A stretch of DNA of 49,815 nucleotides from the NCBI RefSeq assembly GCF_001039355.2, contig NW_019775824.1:428379-478193 (forward strand), read 5' to 3'. The notes beneath the pieces are model-generated. The model saw only the letters and a program-made list of their open reading frames with translations. It was not told where the DNA came from and did not search any database. The position numbers and the translations under genes were made by a program. This stretch comes from Lingula anatina (lineage: Eukaryota > Brachiopoda > Lingulata > Lingulida > Lingulidae). Numbering within the stretch: the stretch's first letter is position 1; the number at the start of each line of letters is the position of its first letter. Below are positions 33,418 to 44,674 of the stretch, one piece after another.

Positions 33418-36400
33418 GTTATCTGCATTATCATTCACCTGAATAGTGAAACTGTCGTCTCTGATGATTTTTTGCAGTCCAATCGTGTTAAGTTTCTCGT
33501 TATGACCATTATCCTTACAGTATATATTACCTCGTAGATACTCTCACCTTTAAATTCTAAGCTGACATTTTAAAAGTCTGTTTATACACTGATATATTGT
33601 TAATCCAAATTGATAGCAAAACAGTCTACAATCTAAAAGTTAATGGAACTCAGCAGTCTCGGCGATGTGTATCTCCATCCAAGACTGCAGATATTTTGGT
33701 GACTAGAGCAAAGGCTTGCGAACTAAAATAAATAAATCCAGCACATATAAAACATATTGCAAACACAAAGAAACGATATGATAAAGTCATGTACATGAAA
33801 TATTGATGTTTTACCCATTGGAATGATAGATTCATTGATATATCACAGTGTCGATGTTAGTTTTTGAAAATAATTGCCAAAGTTTAAAACTCTTAAGAGT
33901 AAACTAATTGACTAACTAACTGACTAACAAATAAAGAAACCAACGAGCAGATAAATAGACCTGTGGATTTTTTTTTTTTGCAAGTAATAAGCAATCTATT
34001 GGTATTGAACATTACGGGATAATCTAATTTTTTAGATGTCACACACTGTTATTTTTACGCTAATAAAAGCGCATTTCATTCTTTGTACAGCAACCACGCC
34101 GAAGCCTACACAGTGGAACCCCTGGCGAAGAACAACGAAAAGAATTACTACCACGCGTGCTCCGACCACCACGGGAAAACCTTGCTTTAAAGAAGGCTTA
34201 AAAACTGTGGACACTGAAGACTGCAGAGGCTTCTATATCTGCAACGATTTGGTATGGGTTCGATACCAGTGCCCTCCATTGTTAATGTACAACAATAAGA
34301 CCGGCGTCTGCCAGTGGGATGTGAAGGTGGACACGTGCGACAAAGGGAAGTTTATTTGGCCAACAACAACAACAACAACAACAACTGTGACATCGACTAC
34401 AACTCAAGGTAATAAAACAATTGGGGAGGGTCTCCGCACTGAGTCTTCCGTAGAAACAACTCTTCTTATCACGATGGCGGGCCTGCTATTATTAGAAATA
34501 ACCGTTCTTATTCACTCGTTTAATCAGTCAACGATCATGTCAGTTTGAATAAAAGACTTGAACAAATGAAACTTGCTTTAACGGCATCTCTTTTCAATTA
34601 AGTTTGAAAGTTTGGCCACAAAAACATGATCAAATGCGATCGGCGATAATTTATACCCTGCCAACAAAATTTCACCTATACTAGACCTACGAATTATGCC
34701 ACTGCACCTAATTTACAGGATACCGTGCCGGCATGGCACCCGAAGGACCTTTCATCTGTCCGCGAGCTGGCTTCTTTGCTGTCCCCAAGAACTGCTCCCT
34801 GTACAACTACTGTTACCGCGCGAACGTGGAGGGGAAAACTCTGCAGTGCCCGGAACAGTTCTTTTTCAATGAGACCGCGCTATCTTGTCGCTGGCCAGGC
34901 CACTTCAAAGACTGCCTTAGAGATGGGACTCGGATCGCAGCAATACAACCTCCAAGTTAATAAATGAAACCGACTGATTTTTTGAAATACATTTTCTTAT
35001 TTAAAATTTTACAACTATTGTACTAAAATATACATACCTTGTTACCTGCATTATCGTTTATCTGACTGTTGGATTGTTTTAATGATCGTATATGATGATT
35101 TTTGTGAAGTCCAACCGTGTTAAGTTTCACGCTATGAACGTTATCCTTATTACCTCCGCCAAGGAGGTTATGTTTTCACCCCTGTTTGTGTGTCTTTCTG
35201 TCTGTCTGTCTGTCATCAACATAACTCAAAACGTTAAGGACCGATTTTGATGAAAATTTCAGAAACTGTTAGAAGTGGGCCAAGAAAGAGATGAATAGTT
35301 TTTGGTGGTGATCCGGATCAATAACCAATCAATAATCAATAATCAGAAAAATAAGTTGTTGACCGATTTTGATGAAATTATCAGGAACCGTCAGAAGTGG
35401 GCCAAGGAACAGATGATTAGTTTTTGGTGGAGGTGGTGATCTGGATCAATAATCAATCAATAATCAATGATAATCAAAAATTGCTGCCCTATCGGAGGTC
35501 TGCGCTCTCGGAGTGCTTTTCTAGTTGTATATGTTATCAAGTAGATACTTTCAACTTTAAAATCAACGCTGACATTTTAAAAGTGTGGTTATACACTAAA
35601 ATACTGTAAATCCAAATAGATGGTAAAATATTCTGCAATCTAAAAGTAATTGAACCTTACGGATAGACTTGACCCTGTAAAAGACACACACGCTGTTATT
35701 TAAACGCTAATAATTGCACCTTTCATTCTTTGTACAGCAACCACGCCGAGGCCTACACAATGGAACCCCTGGCGAAGAACAACAAAAAGAATCACTACAA
35801 CGCGTGCTCCGACCACCAGGGGAAAACCTTGCTTTAAAGAAGGCTTAAAAACTGTGGATACTAAAGACTGCAGAGGCTTCTATATCTGCAACGATTTGGT
35901 ATGGGTTCGATACCAGTGCCCGCCATTGTTGATGTTCAACAATAAGACCGGCGTCTGCCAGTGGAATGTGAAGGTGGACACGTGCGACAAAGGGAAGTTT
36001 ATATGGACAACAACAACAACAACGACAACAGTGGCACCTGTAACAACCCAAGGTAATAAGAAGACGTCTGGCGAATTGCGTGTGTAAATTTTGTTTACAG
36101 ACTTTATTAAATAGAGTCAAAAGTAATCAATGTTGAAGACTGCGTACACCACTTAATGTGCCAATTTTCCGTAAGTTGTTAGTAAAAAACATTTAAAACT
36201 CTTTGTCATTGCGGATCAATTCATACATGTATCTTCCAATATATAGGCAGGCCTCTATTATCGGTAATTTGACTAGTTTGACCGTTCCGTTTTTGATAGG
36301 ACTCGTTTGTCTGCTGAGCAGTATTCACTAGCGCCCTCCTACAAGTAACTTTCCTTTGATAGTAACGGTCAAGGTCACAAGAGAAGATGCCTCGTCTGTT

Positions 36401-38950
36401 GGCGAACCATTTCAATTTTTCAAAACATTGATAGTAAAAGAAATCCCGATCTAAGTGTTCAAATTATGCCATAATGGCAATGAATATGAAATTAGCAGAC
36501 TCAAAAGTAATTACTTTGGGACATTTGGAGTTTATTACTTACACTTACAATATTTACACTCGCAAAAATGGAATGGCGTGTTTATTTCTAAACGTATATT
36601 TCGGCCAGAACTTATGAACTAATGTTCACGTATATTAAACTTAGCATTGGGTTCTCATTTCCTCTCACTAGTGCACGAGGGACTGTGCGCTATTTGTTTG
36701 ATAGTGTGTGGGGCTTTTAAACAGAGAATCTGATATAATATCTGCAATGACTTCTTCCGACACTTCGAGTTCCCATGTCTTTTGCGTATTTTTCAGAATC
36801 AAAAACACATACAACTACAAAGAAGGAGACAATTGTTGATATTTCCGGCAAAACGAATAATTTGGAGATTCATCAGCAAACGAGAGCTCCTTATGTGAAA
36901 ATGAGTCACAGCGAAATCCACTGCAGTGCAAATACCATAATGGTTGCCATTGCGCGCGAAGCCGTTGGTCCATTGGAAGGTGACGTTCACTTTGTCGCTC
37001 ATCTCCGAGACCCACAATGTACCGGGAAGGACAATTCAAGCCACATCTTGTTCACCTTCAGCCTCGACACGTGCGGCACTTCAGCTCGGTTGACCAAAGC
37101 TTTTGTCGTATTCGAAAATGAAATTTTTATAAAGAACAGATTCCTTGCCGAGCAACAGGTGTCCGTGTCCTTTGAAAATTATTTCAACACGGTGCCCGTG
37201 GTTTGCAACTATGACCGTAAGGAACTCCTGTCCATCTCTTACAAGCCACATTTCCGAACCATGAATGTTCTAGAGCATGGATTTGGTAGGCCTTTTTTAT
37301 GATTTACAACTCTTGACCAGTTGTTCTGTTATGCTACTGACAAAATGTAATCATTGATTTATTGATAAAATAGATATTAACCCAGAGATAAATGCATCCA
37401 CGGTCCATAGGCTGCTATAAACGCTAAATAGCCACCAATTACAAATATCACAACGCGTTAAATCTTCTCTTTGCATCTTACAACGAACATGTCTTTTGAC
37501 AACAAGTCACTTGACAATGAAAAGACATTGTCAACATACACTTGAACAAATGATGCTGGGTTGATAATTCTATACTGAGTGCGAGTTGTCGCGTTTTTTC
37601 TTTCTGGACAGGTCATCTGACATTCAGTCTGGAGCAGTACCATGGCGTCCAGTTTAAAGTACCGTACCAGCCAGACGACTACCCGCTGTCCGTGGACCTG
37701 AAGGACCAGATATACATCCGTCTGGGCGTGAGGCTGGCTGCAGCCAATGTGTCCGGCCTGGCGCTGAGGGCAGACAGTTGTAAAGCAACCAGTTCTCTTA
37801 GTCCGTTTTCATCTGAAGCCGTGAAACTTATTGACGATGGGTCAGTATCGAAAAATATCGGATGTGTTTTGCCTTTTTTAAGCGCAACGTCACTGCAACC
37901 AAAGCTATCAAAAATAAATGAAATCGATGTCAACGTAAAAAACAACAAACACTTACCTGCACATTATTTTATGATATATTTCCACTCTGGATTAGTTATA
38001 TTTAATCTTTTCTTTAATTGAACGGATCGACAGAACAGCCGTTCTGTTATACTGAATGGACGTTGCTTACGATGGTTCGTTTTTACTTTCAATTATGTTA
38101 TTAATTCAACATAAGGAAATTAACCTCCACACTCGAATTGGCCTACATGCCTTTTTTAACTAAAAATTACTAAAATACGTTTATAAAGAGTTAAAACTGG
38201 CGTTTTTTGTATATTGCACAAGAGACTATTATTTAATATTGCATGGCTGCACAGAACAAATCTTATGCCATCTCTCACGACTTCTACATTTCAGCTGCCC
38301 CGCTATGAAACAGTTGACCGTGTATCCTAGCAACGACCCCACTGAAGTATTATTTGGATTTCCAGCGTTCTACTTTGTACGGGATATAGAAAAGGTAAGT
38401 CCCAGGGATAAAGAGCAGTCTGTCCTCGGCGGCACTGTGACAACTTTCTTTAACTCTCACGAGGAGCTACTGTTATATAAGGACACGAGTGGTGTTTTAA
38501 ATCAAGAAGTTACAACTTCTTGGTTAAACATATGGATGCATGTAAATGTAATAATGTAATAATCATCATGTAAAGATTGTCTCCAATGAATACTAGTGTA
38601 AAGGTAACGCAAAACAGAGTACACAAAGAATTACAGTTTTGTATATATCGAGTGTGTTGTAAAATATTGGAATGTATTGTAAAATATTTATTGTTGAGGT
38701 CAAAACTATGTAAAAGGTAGCGTACGTTGTTTGAATATAACAGTTGAATTTCGAGTCCAAAATTTAATTTCACCCACTGCGCCATTTAACGTATATAGAA
38801 GCTCACCCTGCGGATCACATTGTTCTCTCCTGTCACCCCATCTGTAGGTGTACCTCCACTGTGAGATGCAGGTATGTATGCAGAGTGACCCCACGTGTTC
38901 CTCTAGCTGCCAGACTCCCGCCAGAGGGCGCAGAGATGTGAGTGGTGCTT
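32013..38950 (+). CDS. Modular membrane protein: signal peptide, five CBM14 chitin-binding domains, ZP domain (3' end interrupted by gap)
   Basis: Exons: 32013-32046, 32333-32548, 33072-33308, 34091-34408, 34719-34955, 35738-36052, 36797-37285, 37612-37840, 38295-38394, 38848-38950 (cut by N). All are in frame. The first exon pair gives the signal peptide MEHFLVLAVVTAFILPTSQA. Five six-cysteine CBM14 (peritrophin-A) domains follow, one per exon: a, b, c, b', c'. Thr/Pro-rich linkers (TTTRAPTT, WTTTTTT) join them, probably O-glycosylated. Exon 36797 is a ZP-N domain (IHC..PQC..DTCGTS..VVCNY). Later exons form ZP-C (ADSC, DDGCP, LHCEMQVC, DPTCSSSC) and a furin-like RGRR site. Joined to exons 42392-42548 and 42852-42991 from the duplicate end, it would encode 823 residues including a transmembrane helix. 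Likely role: chitin- or glycan-binding ZP-polymer component of an apical extracellular matrix. The donors after exons b and b' are weak (A|GTTAGT, A|GTTAAT); if unused, a stop follows at once. Confidence 0.8.
32563..32850 (+). repeat. ~130-base minisatellite in intron 2 of the CBM14-ZP gene
   Basis: Units begin GACAGTCTTCCTG(T/C)AA and contain CTTGAATTTGACCTTTG, GTTTGCAAA..TTTCCGTCCC and GGCAGAGATATGCCC. There are about two units here and about three at 46391-46840. Confidence 0.8.
33374..33414 (+). repeat. (AT)n microsatellite
   Basis: About 20 AT units. The paralogous position near 47336-47348 has only about six. Confidence 0.95.
34409..34553 (+). other. Possible alternative terminal extension of exon c with hydrophobic tail and polyA signal
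   Basis: If the donor at 34409 is not used, the frame continues 46 codons (GNKTIGEGLRTESS..) to TGA at 34546-34548. This adds a hydrophobic stretch, TLLITMAGLLLLEITVLI. An AATAAA at 34548-34553 overlaps the stop codon. It would make a short three-CBM14 protein with a membrane-anchor-like C-terminus and no ZP domain. In the paralog at 48311-48432 the hydrophobic frame is lost to a one-base insertion and AATAAA has become AATGAA. This may be chance; no transcript evidence is available. Confidence 0.35.
35152..35526. mobile_element. Dispersed repeat beginning CCTCCGCCAAGGAGG, inserted in the b'-c' intron
   Basis: About 375 bases from ACCTCCGCCAAGGAGG to CTCGGAGTGCTTTTCTAGTT. It holds a GTCTGTCTGTCT run and two tandem units with ACCGATTTTGATGAAA, GAAGTGGGCCAAG and TAGTTTTTGGTGG. 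I recall similar CTCCGCCAAGGAGGTTATG sequences from many marine invertebrate genomes. The empty site is seen in the second array at about 49062 (CATCCTTATTGTATATGTTA), so both boundaries are exact. Non-coding. Confidence 0.75.
35476..38949 (+). repeat. Near-identical duplicate of 39044-42493 (left member)
   Basis: Includes exon c', both ZP exons, exon 38295-38394 and most of exon 38848. It ends at N 38951. The ZP-N exons of the two copies (489 nt each) differ at only a few residues, for example HQQ/HRQ, HFV/HLV, SLD/SPD and RTM/RTL. Confidence 0.9.
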
Positions 38951-38951
38951 N
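38951..38951. other. Assembly gap (single N)
   Basis: Cuts the ZP gene within the exon that carries the furin-like site, and is followed by a GC-rich segment and a repeat of 35476-38949. Confidence 0.9.
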
Positions 38952-39043
38952 AGCCATCCGGCGGAGCCGGCGGAGCCGGCGGAACGATCCGGACGAGACC
39001 GAAACCATGTGTACCACCAGCGCCAACGCTGGTGGTACAATAA
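38952..39043. repeat. GC-rich segment with 9-base tandem and 12-base perfect hairpin
   Basis: GGCGGAGCC is repeated near 38960-38985. GTACCACCAGCG (39011-39022), loop CCAA, and CGCTGGTGGTAC (39027-39038) form a perfect hairpin. Composition is unlike the surroundings, and nothing similar is found in either duplicate. Confidence 0.7.
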
Positions 39044-39302
39044 AAAATTGCTGACTTGGCGGAGGTCTGCGCTCTCGGAGTGCTTTACTAGTTGTATATG
39101 TTATCAAGTAGATACTTTCACCTTAAAAATCAACGCTGACATTTTAAAAGTCTGGTTATACACTAAAATACTGTAAATCCAAATTGATGGTAAAATATTC
39201 TACAATCTAAAAGTTATTGAACCTTACGGATAGACTTGACCCTGTAAAAGACACGCAGACTGTTAGTAACGCTAATAATAGCACCTTCCATTCTTTGTAC
39301 AG

Positions 39303-42300
39303 CAACTGCGCCGAAGCCTACACAGTGGAACCCCTGGCGAAGAACAACAAAAAGAATTACTACCACGCGTGCTCCGACCACCAGGGGAAAACCTTGCTTT
39401 AAAGAAGGCTTAAAAACTGTGGACACTAAAGACTGCAGAGGCTTCTATATCTGTAACGATCTGGTATGGGTTCGATACCAGTGCCCGCCATTGTTGATGT
39501 TCAACAATAAGACCGGCGTCTGCCAGTGGAATGTGAAGGTGGACACGTGCGACAAAGGGAAGTTTATATGGACAACAACAACAACAACAGTGGCACCTGT
39601 AACAACCCAAGGTAATAAGAAGACGACTGACGAATTGCGAGTGTAAATTTTGTTTACAGACTTTATTAAATAGAGTCTAAAGTAATCAATGTTGAAGACT
39701 GCGTACACCACTTAATGTGCCAATTTTCCGTAAGTTGGTAGTAAAAAACATTTAAAACTCTTTGTCATTGCGGATCAATTCATACATGTACCTTCCAATA
39801 TATAGGCAGGCCTCTATTGCCGGTAATTTCCGTTTTTGATAGGACTCGTTTGTCTGCTGAGCAATATTCACTAGCGCCCTCCTACAAGTAACTTTCCTTT
39901 GATAGTAACGGTCAAGGTCACGAGAGAAGATGCCTCAGTTGTGACTGTCTGTTGGCGAACCATTTCAATTTTTCAAAACATTGATAGTAAAAGAAATCCC
40001 GATCTAAGTGTTCAAATTATGCCATAATGGCAATGAATATGAAATTAGCGGACTCAAAAGTAATTACTTTGGGACATTTGGGGTTTATTACTTACACTTA
40101 CAATATTTACACTCGCAAAAATGGAATAGCGTGTTTTTTTCTAAACGTATTTTTCGGCCAGAACTTATGAACTAATGTTCACGTATATTAAACTTAGCAT
40201 TGGGTTCTCATTTCCTCTCACCAGTGCACGAGGGACTGTGCGCTATTTGTTTGATAGTATATGGGGCTTTAAAACAGAGAATCTGATATAATATCTGCAA
40301 TGACTTCTTCCGACACTTCGAGTTCCCATGTCTTCTGCGTATTTTTCAGAATCAAAAACACATACAACTACAAAGAAGGAGACAATTGTTGATATTTCCG
40401 GCAAAACGAATAATTTGGAGATTCATCGGCAAACGAGAGCTCCTTATGTGAAAATGAGTCACAGCGAAATCCACTGCAGTGCAAATACCATAATGGTTGC
40501 CATTGCGCGCGAAGCCGTTGGTCCATTGGAAGGTGACGTACACCTTGTCGCTCATCTCCGAGACCCACAATGTACCGGGAAGGACAATTCAAGTCACATC
40601 TTGTTCACCTTCAGCCCCGACACGTGCGGCACTTCAGCTCGGTTGACCAAAGCTTTTGTCGTGTTCGAAAATGAAATTTTTATAAAGAACAGATTCCTTG
40701 CCGAGCAACAGGTGTCCGTGTCCTTTGAAAATTATTTCAACACGGTGCCCGTGGTTTGCAACTATGACCGCAAGGAACTCCTGTCCATCTCTTACAAGCC
40801 ACATTTCCGAACGCTGAATGTTCTAGAGCATGGATTTGGTAGGCCTTTTTTATGATTTACAACTCTTGACCAGTTGTTCTGTTTTGCTACTGACAAAATG
40901 TAATCATTGATTTATTAAAAAAATAGATATTAACCCAGAGATCACAACGCGTTAAATCTTCTCTTTGCATCTTACAACGAACACGTCTTTTGACAACAAG
41001 TCACTTGACAATGAAAAGACATTGTCAACATACACTTGAACAAATGATGCTGGGTTGATGATTCTATACTGAGTGCGAGTTGTCGCGTTTTTTTCTTTCT
41101 GGACAGGTCATCTGACGTTCAGTCTGGGGCAGTACCATGGCGTCCAGTTTAAAGTACCGTACCAGCCGGACGACTACCCGCTGTCCGTGGACCTGAAGGA
41201 CCAGATATACATCCGTCTGGGCGTGAGGCTGGCTGCAGCCAATGTGCCCGGCCTGGCGCTGAGGGCAGACAGTTGTAAAGCAACCAGTTCTCTTAGTCCG
41301 TTTTCATCTGAAGCCGTGAAACTTATTGACGATGGGTCAGTATCGAAAAATATCGGATGTGTTTTGCCTTTTTTAAGCGCAACGCCACTGCAACCAAAGC
41401 TATCAAAAATAAATGAAATCGATGTCAACGTAAAAAACAACAAACACTTACCTGCACATCATTTTATGATAAATTTCCACTCTGGATTAGTTATATTTAA
41501 TCTTTTTTTTAATTGAACGGATCGACAGAACAGCCGCTCTGTTACACTGAATGGACGTTGCTTACGATGGTTCGTTTTTACTTTCAATTATGTTATTAAT
41601 TCAACATAAGGAAATTAACCTCCACACTCGAATTTGCCTACATGCCTTTTTTTAATTAAAAAATTACTAAAATACATTTATAAAGAGTTAAAACTGGCGT
41701 GTTTTGTATATTGCACAAGAGACTATTATTTAATATTGCATGGCTGCACAGAACAAATCTTATGCCATCTCTCACGACTTCTACATTCCAGCTGCCCCGC
41801 TATGAAACACTTGACCGTGTATCCTAGCAACGACCCCACTGAAATATTATTTGGATTTCCAGCGTTCTACTTTGTACGTGATATAGAACAGGTAAGTCCC
41901 AGAGATAAAGAGCAGTGATATAGAACAGGTAAGTCCCAGAGATAAAGAGCAGTCTCTGTCCTCGGCGGCACTGTGACAACTTTCTTTACCTCACACGAGG
42001 AGCTACTGTTGTATAAAGACACGAGTGGTGTGTTAAACCAATAAGTTTCAACTTCTTGGTTAAATCATATGGATGCATGATGCCAATATAATAACATGAT
42101 CATCTTGCAAAGATTGTCTCCAATGAATGCTAGTGTAAAAGTAACGCAAAACAGGTTACACAAAGTTTTTACAGTTTTGTATATATCGAGTGTGTTGTAA
42201 AATATTGGAATGTATTGTAAAATATTTATTGTTGAGGTCAAAACTATGTAAAAGGAAGCGTAGGCCTACGTTGTTTGAATATAACAGTTGAATTTCGAGT

Positions 42301-42991
42301 CCAAAATTTAATTTCACCCATTGCGCCATTTAACGTATATAGAAGCTCACCCTGCGGATCACATTGTTCTCTCCTGTCACCCCATCTGTAGGTGTACCTC
42401 CACTGTGAGATGCAGGTATGTATGCAGAGTGACCCCACGTGTTCCTCGAGCTGCCAGACTCCCGCCAGAGGGCGCAGAGATGTGAGTGGTGCCTCCTCCT
42501 CCTCCTCTACCTATATCGTCACACAGGGACCCTTCCAGCTTAAGCGAGGTAAGGCACCACCTTCACCTCAACTACTGGACGTGAGGACTTTAGATGTCCG
42601 TTATGTACAGGAGTTAGTGTATGGAGAAAGAGGACCCCTTTTAAAACGAATTACTCTGTCCGTTTTAGTGTACAGTAAATCCCAAAGTAAACATTGTATA
42701 CTTATAATTAGTTACTTTTACCCTAGATCTTAAGATAAAGATTGTAAACTTTGTTACCTAGATCCTAAAGCAGAATTTGTATACATTGTAACATTTACCC
42801 TAGCTCCGTAAGTTAACATTGTATACTTTGGTACTTTTACCCTAGATCCAGGAAATGCCACGGGCGTTGTTGTCGTGTGCAGCGTTGTTGTATGCGTTGC
42901 AGCACTAGCAGCCATTAGTGTGTCACGACGCAGACGTAGAACACGATGGCAGAAGGTAGCGACACATGACGGTGAAGATGATATTATGTAG
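39303..42991 (+). CDS. Second copy of the 3' half of the CBM14-ZP gene, with complete transmembrane end
   Basis: Exons 39303-39611 (CBM14 c'), 40350-40838 (ZP-N), 41107-41335, 41792-41891, 42392-42548 and 42852-42991 (TAG). All are in frame and in the same phases as the left copy. Exon 42392 carries LHCEMQVC, DPTCSSSC, the furin-like RGRR|D and then TYIVTQGPFQL. The last fits the external hydrophobic patch (..GP..) that keeps ZP precursors inactive before cleavage. The final exon gives a hydrophobic helix from GVVVVCSVVVCVAALAAIS, then a basic stop-transfer SRRRRRTR and an acidic tail HDGEDDIM. No signal peptide or CBM14 a/b exons lie between the N and 39303. This is therefore either a 5'-truncated tandem copy or the true 3' end of the gene at 32013 from the other haplotype. 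Confidence 0.8.
41880..41953 (+). repeat. 37-base tandem duplication spanning an exon end and splice donor
   Basis: GATATAGAACAGGTAAGTCC plus CAGAGATAAAGAGCAGT occurs twice in direct tandem. The unit holds the last codons of exon 41792-41891 and its GTAAGT donor, so two identical donors lie 37 bases apart. The left copy (38382-38418) has one unit. Confidence 0.85.
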
Positions 42992-43402
42992 AGTGACTTT
43001 AAAATATTGACCTTGCATGCAGATGAAAGCAACCTGCGTCCATCTTTGGACATTTAGGCCCTATATCTGCCGTTTGTGCGCATTTTATTTGACCTCGCAT
43101 TGTTTCAAATCTGCTGATCTAACGAACGTTCTGGGATATTTAGAATGTATTTTTCTTGTTTGCATTATAAACATGGAGAGTGAGTTAAGCATATCGACAG
43201 TTTCATATCCATATGTGTGTTTGGGATCTTGCTTTTTTAAACTTAAGTTTGAATTGGTATCACATACAATGGATTTAAATAAGTAGGTCCTAAAGACGGT
43301 TATACATTTGTAAAATGAGAAAAGTACAGGTAGTATCGCTATTAAGGTCACAAATTGCAATTTACGCATTATATTTATTGTAGAAAAATTGGAATACTAG
43401 AA

Positions 43403-43408
43403 AATAAA
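43403..43408 (+). terminator. Candidate polyadenylation signal of the CBM14-ZP gene
   Basis: AATAAA about 410 bases after the TAG. AAAATAAAAATA follows at about 43427. Confidence 0.4.
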
Positions 43409-43419
43409 ATCTCAAATGC

Positions 43420-44520
43420 CAGCAATTCAAAATAAAAATACATTTAAGTCAAAATGTAGATGTTCCGAGTTTTTTTAAAAAAAGCACAGTTCTGGGTGAT
43501 TGTGCCTATTGTTATTTCTGGTTGTGACATGGTGTTGCCCATGTTTAGCTGGCTTGGCTTTGTGCTTAGTAGGGTTTGTTTTATTGTGATTTGGGACACT
43601 TCTTATAATGCTAATTTCCGTTATTAAGTTCAGACTGTAATCAACATGATGGAAGAACGGCGAAAACCCAATCAATGTATATGTTTTAACATTAAAATGT
43701 CTCTGAAAACTAAAAGTTTAATCGTCGATTTCAAGANTTATATGTTGGAAAGAGAAGGAGGCGTATTAATTACATAAGCTGAAGTAAGGAAACTTAACAC
43801 GTGGTAATTAGGAAACAGTGTACTTGAAATTTCCCAGATATTTTACATCAGTGAAAATGTTTTCATTGTAAGTAAAAATCATTTTTTGCACTCGGCAGGA
43901 AATTACTTTTACAATCGAGTTACCTGTTGAGGAAATGTATCCGGATGTTTTTATTTTTTTTCCATTAGCGGAAGCTTAGCTATTGTTTTTTTTTAAAGAA
44001 GATTGTCCATTAGGATACAGTTACTTTACAAAGAGATTTACACTGGCTGCAATTTAATTTTAATAATTCATGGTGGAAAAGAATGCCAGGTGTAATGGTA
44101 GGAAATGAGTAAATCGCTTTAGGACAAAACAGGTTATATTGATTATTATTTATCTATACATCATCTTTGCTTGATACAATTCCCTGCACCTAGATTATTT
44201 ATATCCGATTATTGCAGGCCTAATGCTGCACTTGAAAATAAACAGTGATGTTCAATAATCGTCCAAAATATGTTCTACCGGTAGTAGCTCTTCTTGGAGT
44301 TTTCAATATGGCGGACGACCCGAATATTCCTAAAAAAAAAAAAAAACGTAACGGTTTGTAAAGTTTGGTCAACGTTGTCAATTACATGTACGAGGCAATA
44401 TATGTCACTTTCATATCACCTTATTTTCTTGCGATTGACCGTTTCCTGTTCTTTCGCGTCCGGAGTCGTTTATTTTCCAGTGTTTCACGCTGTGTAGCAC
44501 TGCATTGTGCATTTCAGTAT
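43420..44520. other. Intergenic region with a single-N gap at 43736
   Basis: AT-rich, with no recognisable gene or element. Unlike the other three N positions, the two sides of 43736 do not obviously repeat sequence elsewhere in the window. Confidence 0.5.
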
Positions 44521-44523
44521 GAC

Positions 44524-44674
44524 TGCATGCTGGTCACTCACATCAACACGACCGTTGCTCTTGACCCGTGCATGTTTCTGTCGCCAATTTACAAAAAGGA
44601 ACAGACTTTACTTATATCACCGAGGTGGAGTTGACAGCATCGGTGAATGGTTGGATAGTAAATTATTGTGCAGG
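44524..44674 (+). pseudogene. Chimeric relic: dynein last-exon fragment joined to VWA exon-1 fragment
   Basis: 44524-44634 aligns to the dynein last exon near 13462-13586. Conserved pieces are TTGACCCG.GCATGT, TCTGTCGCCAATTTACAA and ACCGAGGTGGAGTTGA, and the peptides DPCMFLSPIYKK and TDFTYITEVEL are recognisable. It carries a net 7-base deletion that shifts the frame. From about 44632 to 44674 it aligns to VWA exon 1 (GAATGGTTGGATAGTAAATT followed by ATTGTGCAGG), peptide IGEWLDSKLLCR, with the donor changed to GTTAGA. The two parts are in different frames, so no fusion protein is encoded. In the intact array these exons lie about 4.6 kb apart. Confidence 0.85.

Noticed and set aside
36799-37039. 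Antisense open frames opposite the ZP-N exon
   Set aside because: Overlap a well-supported domain on the + strand and repeat identically in the duplicate; no independent support.
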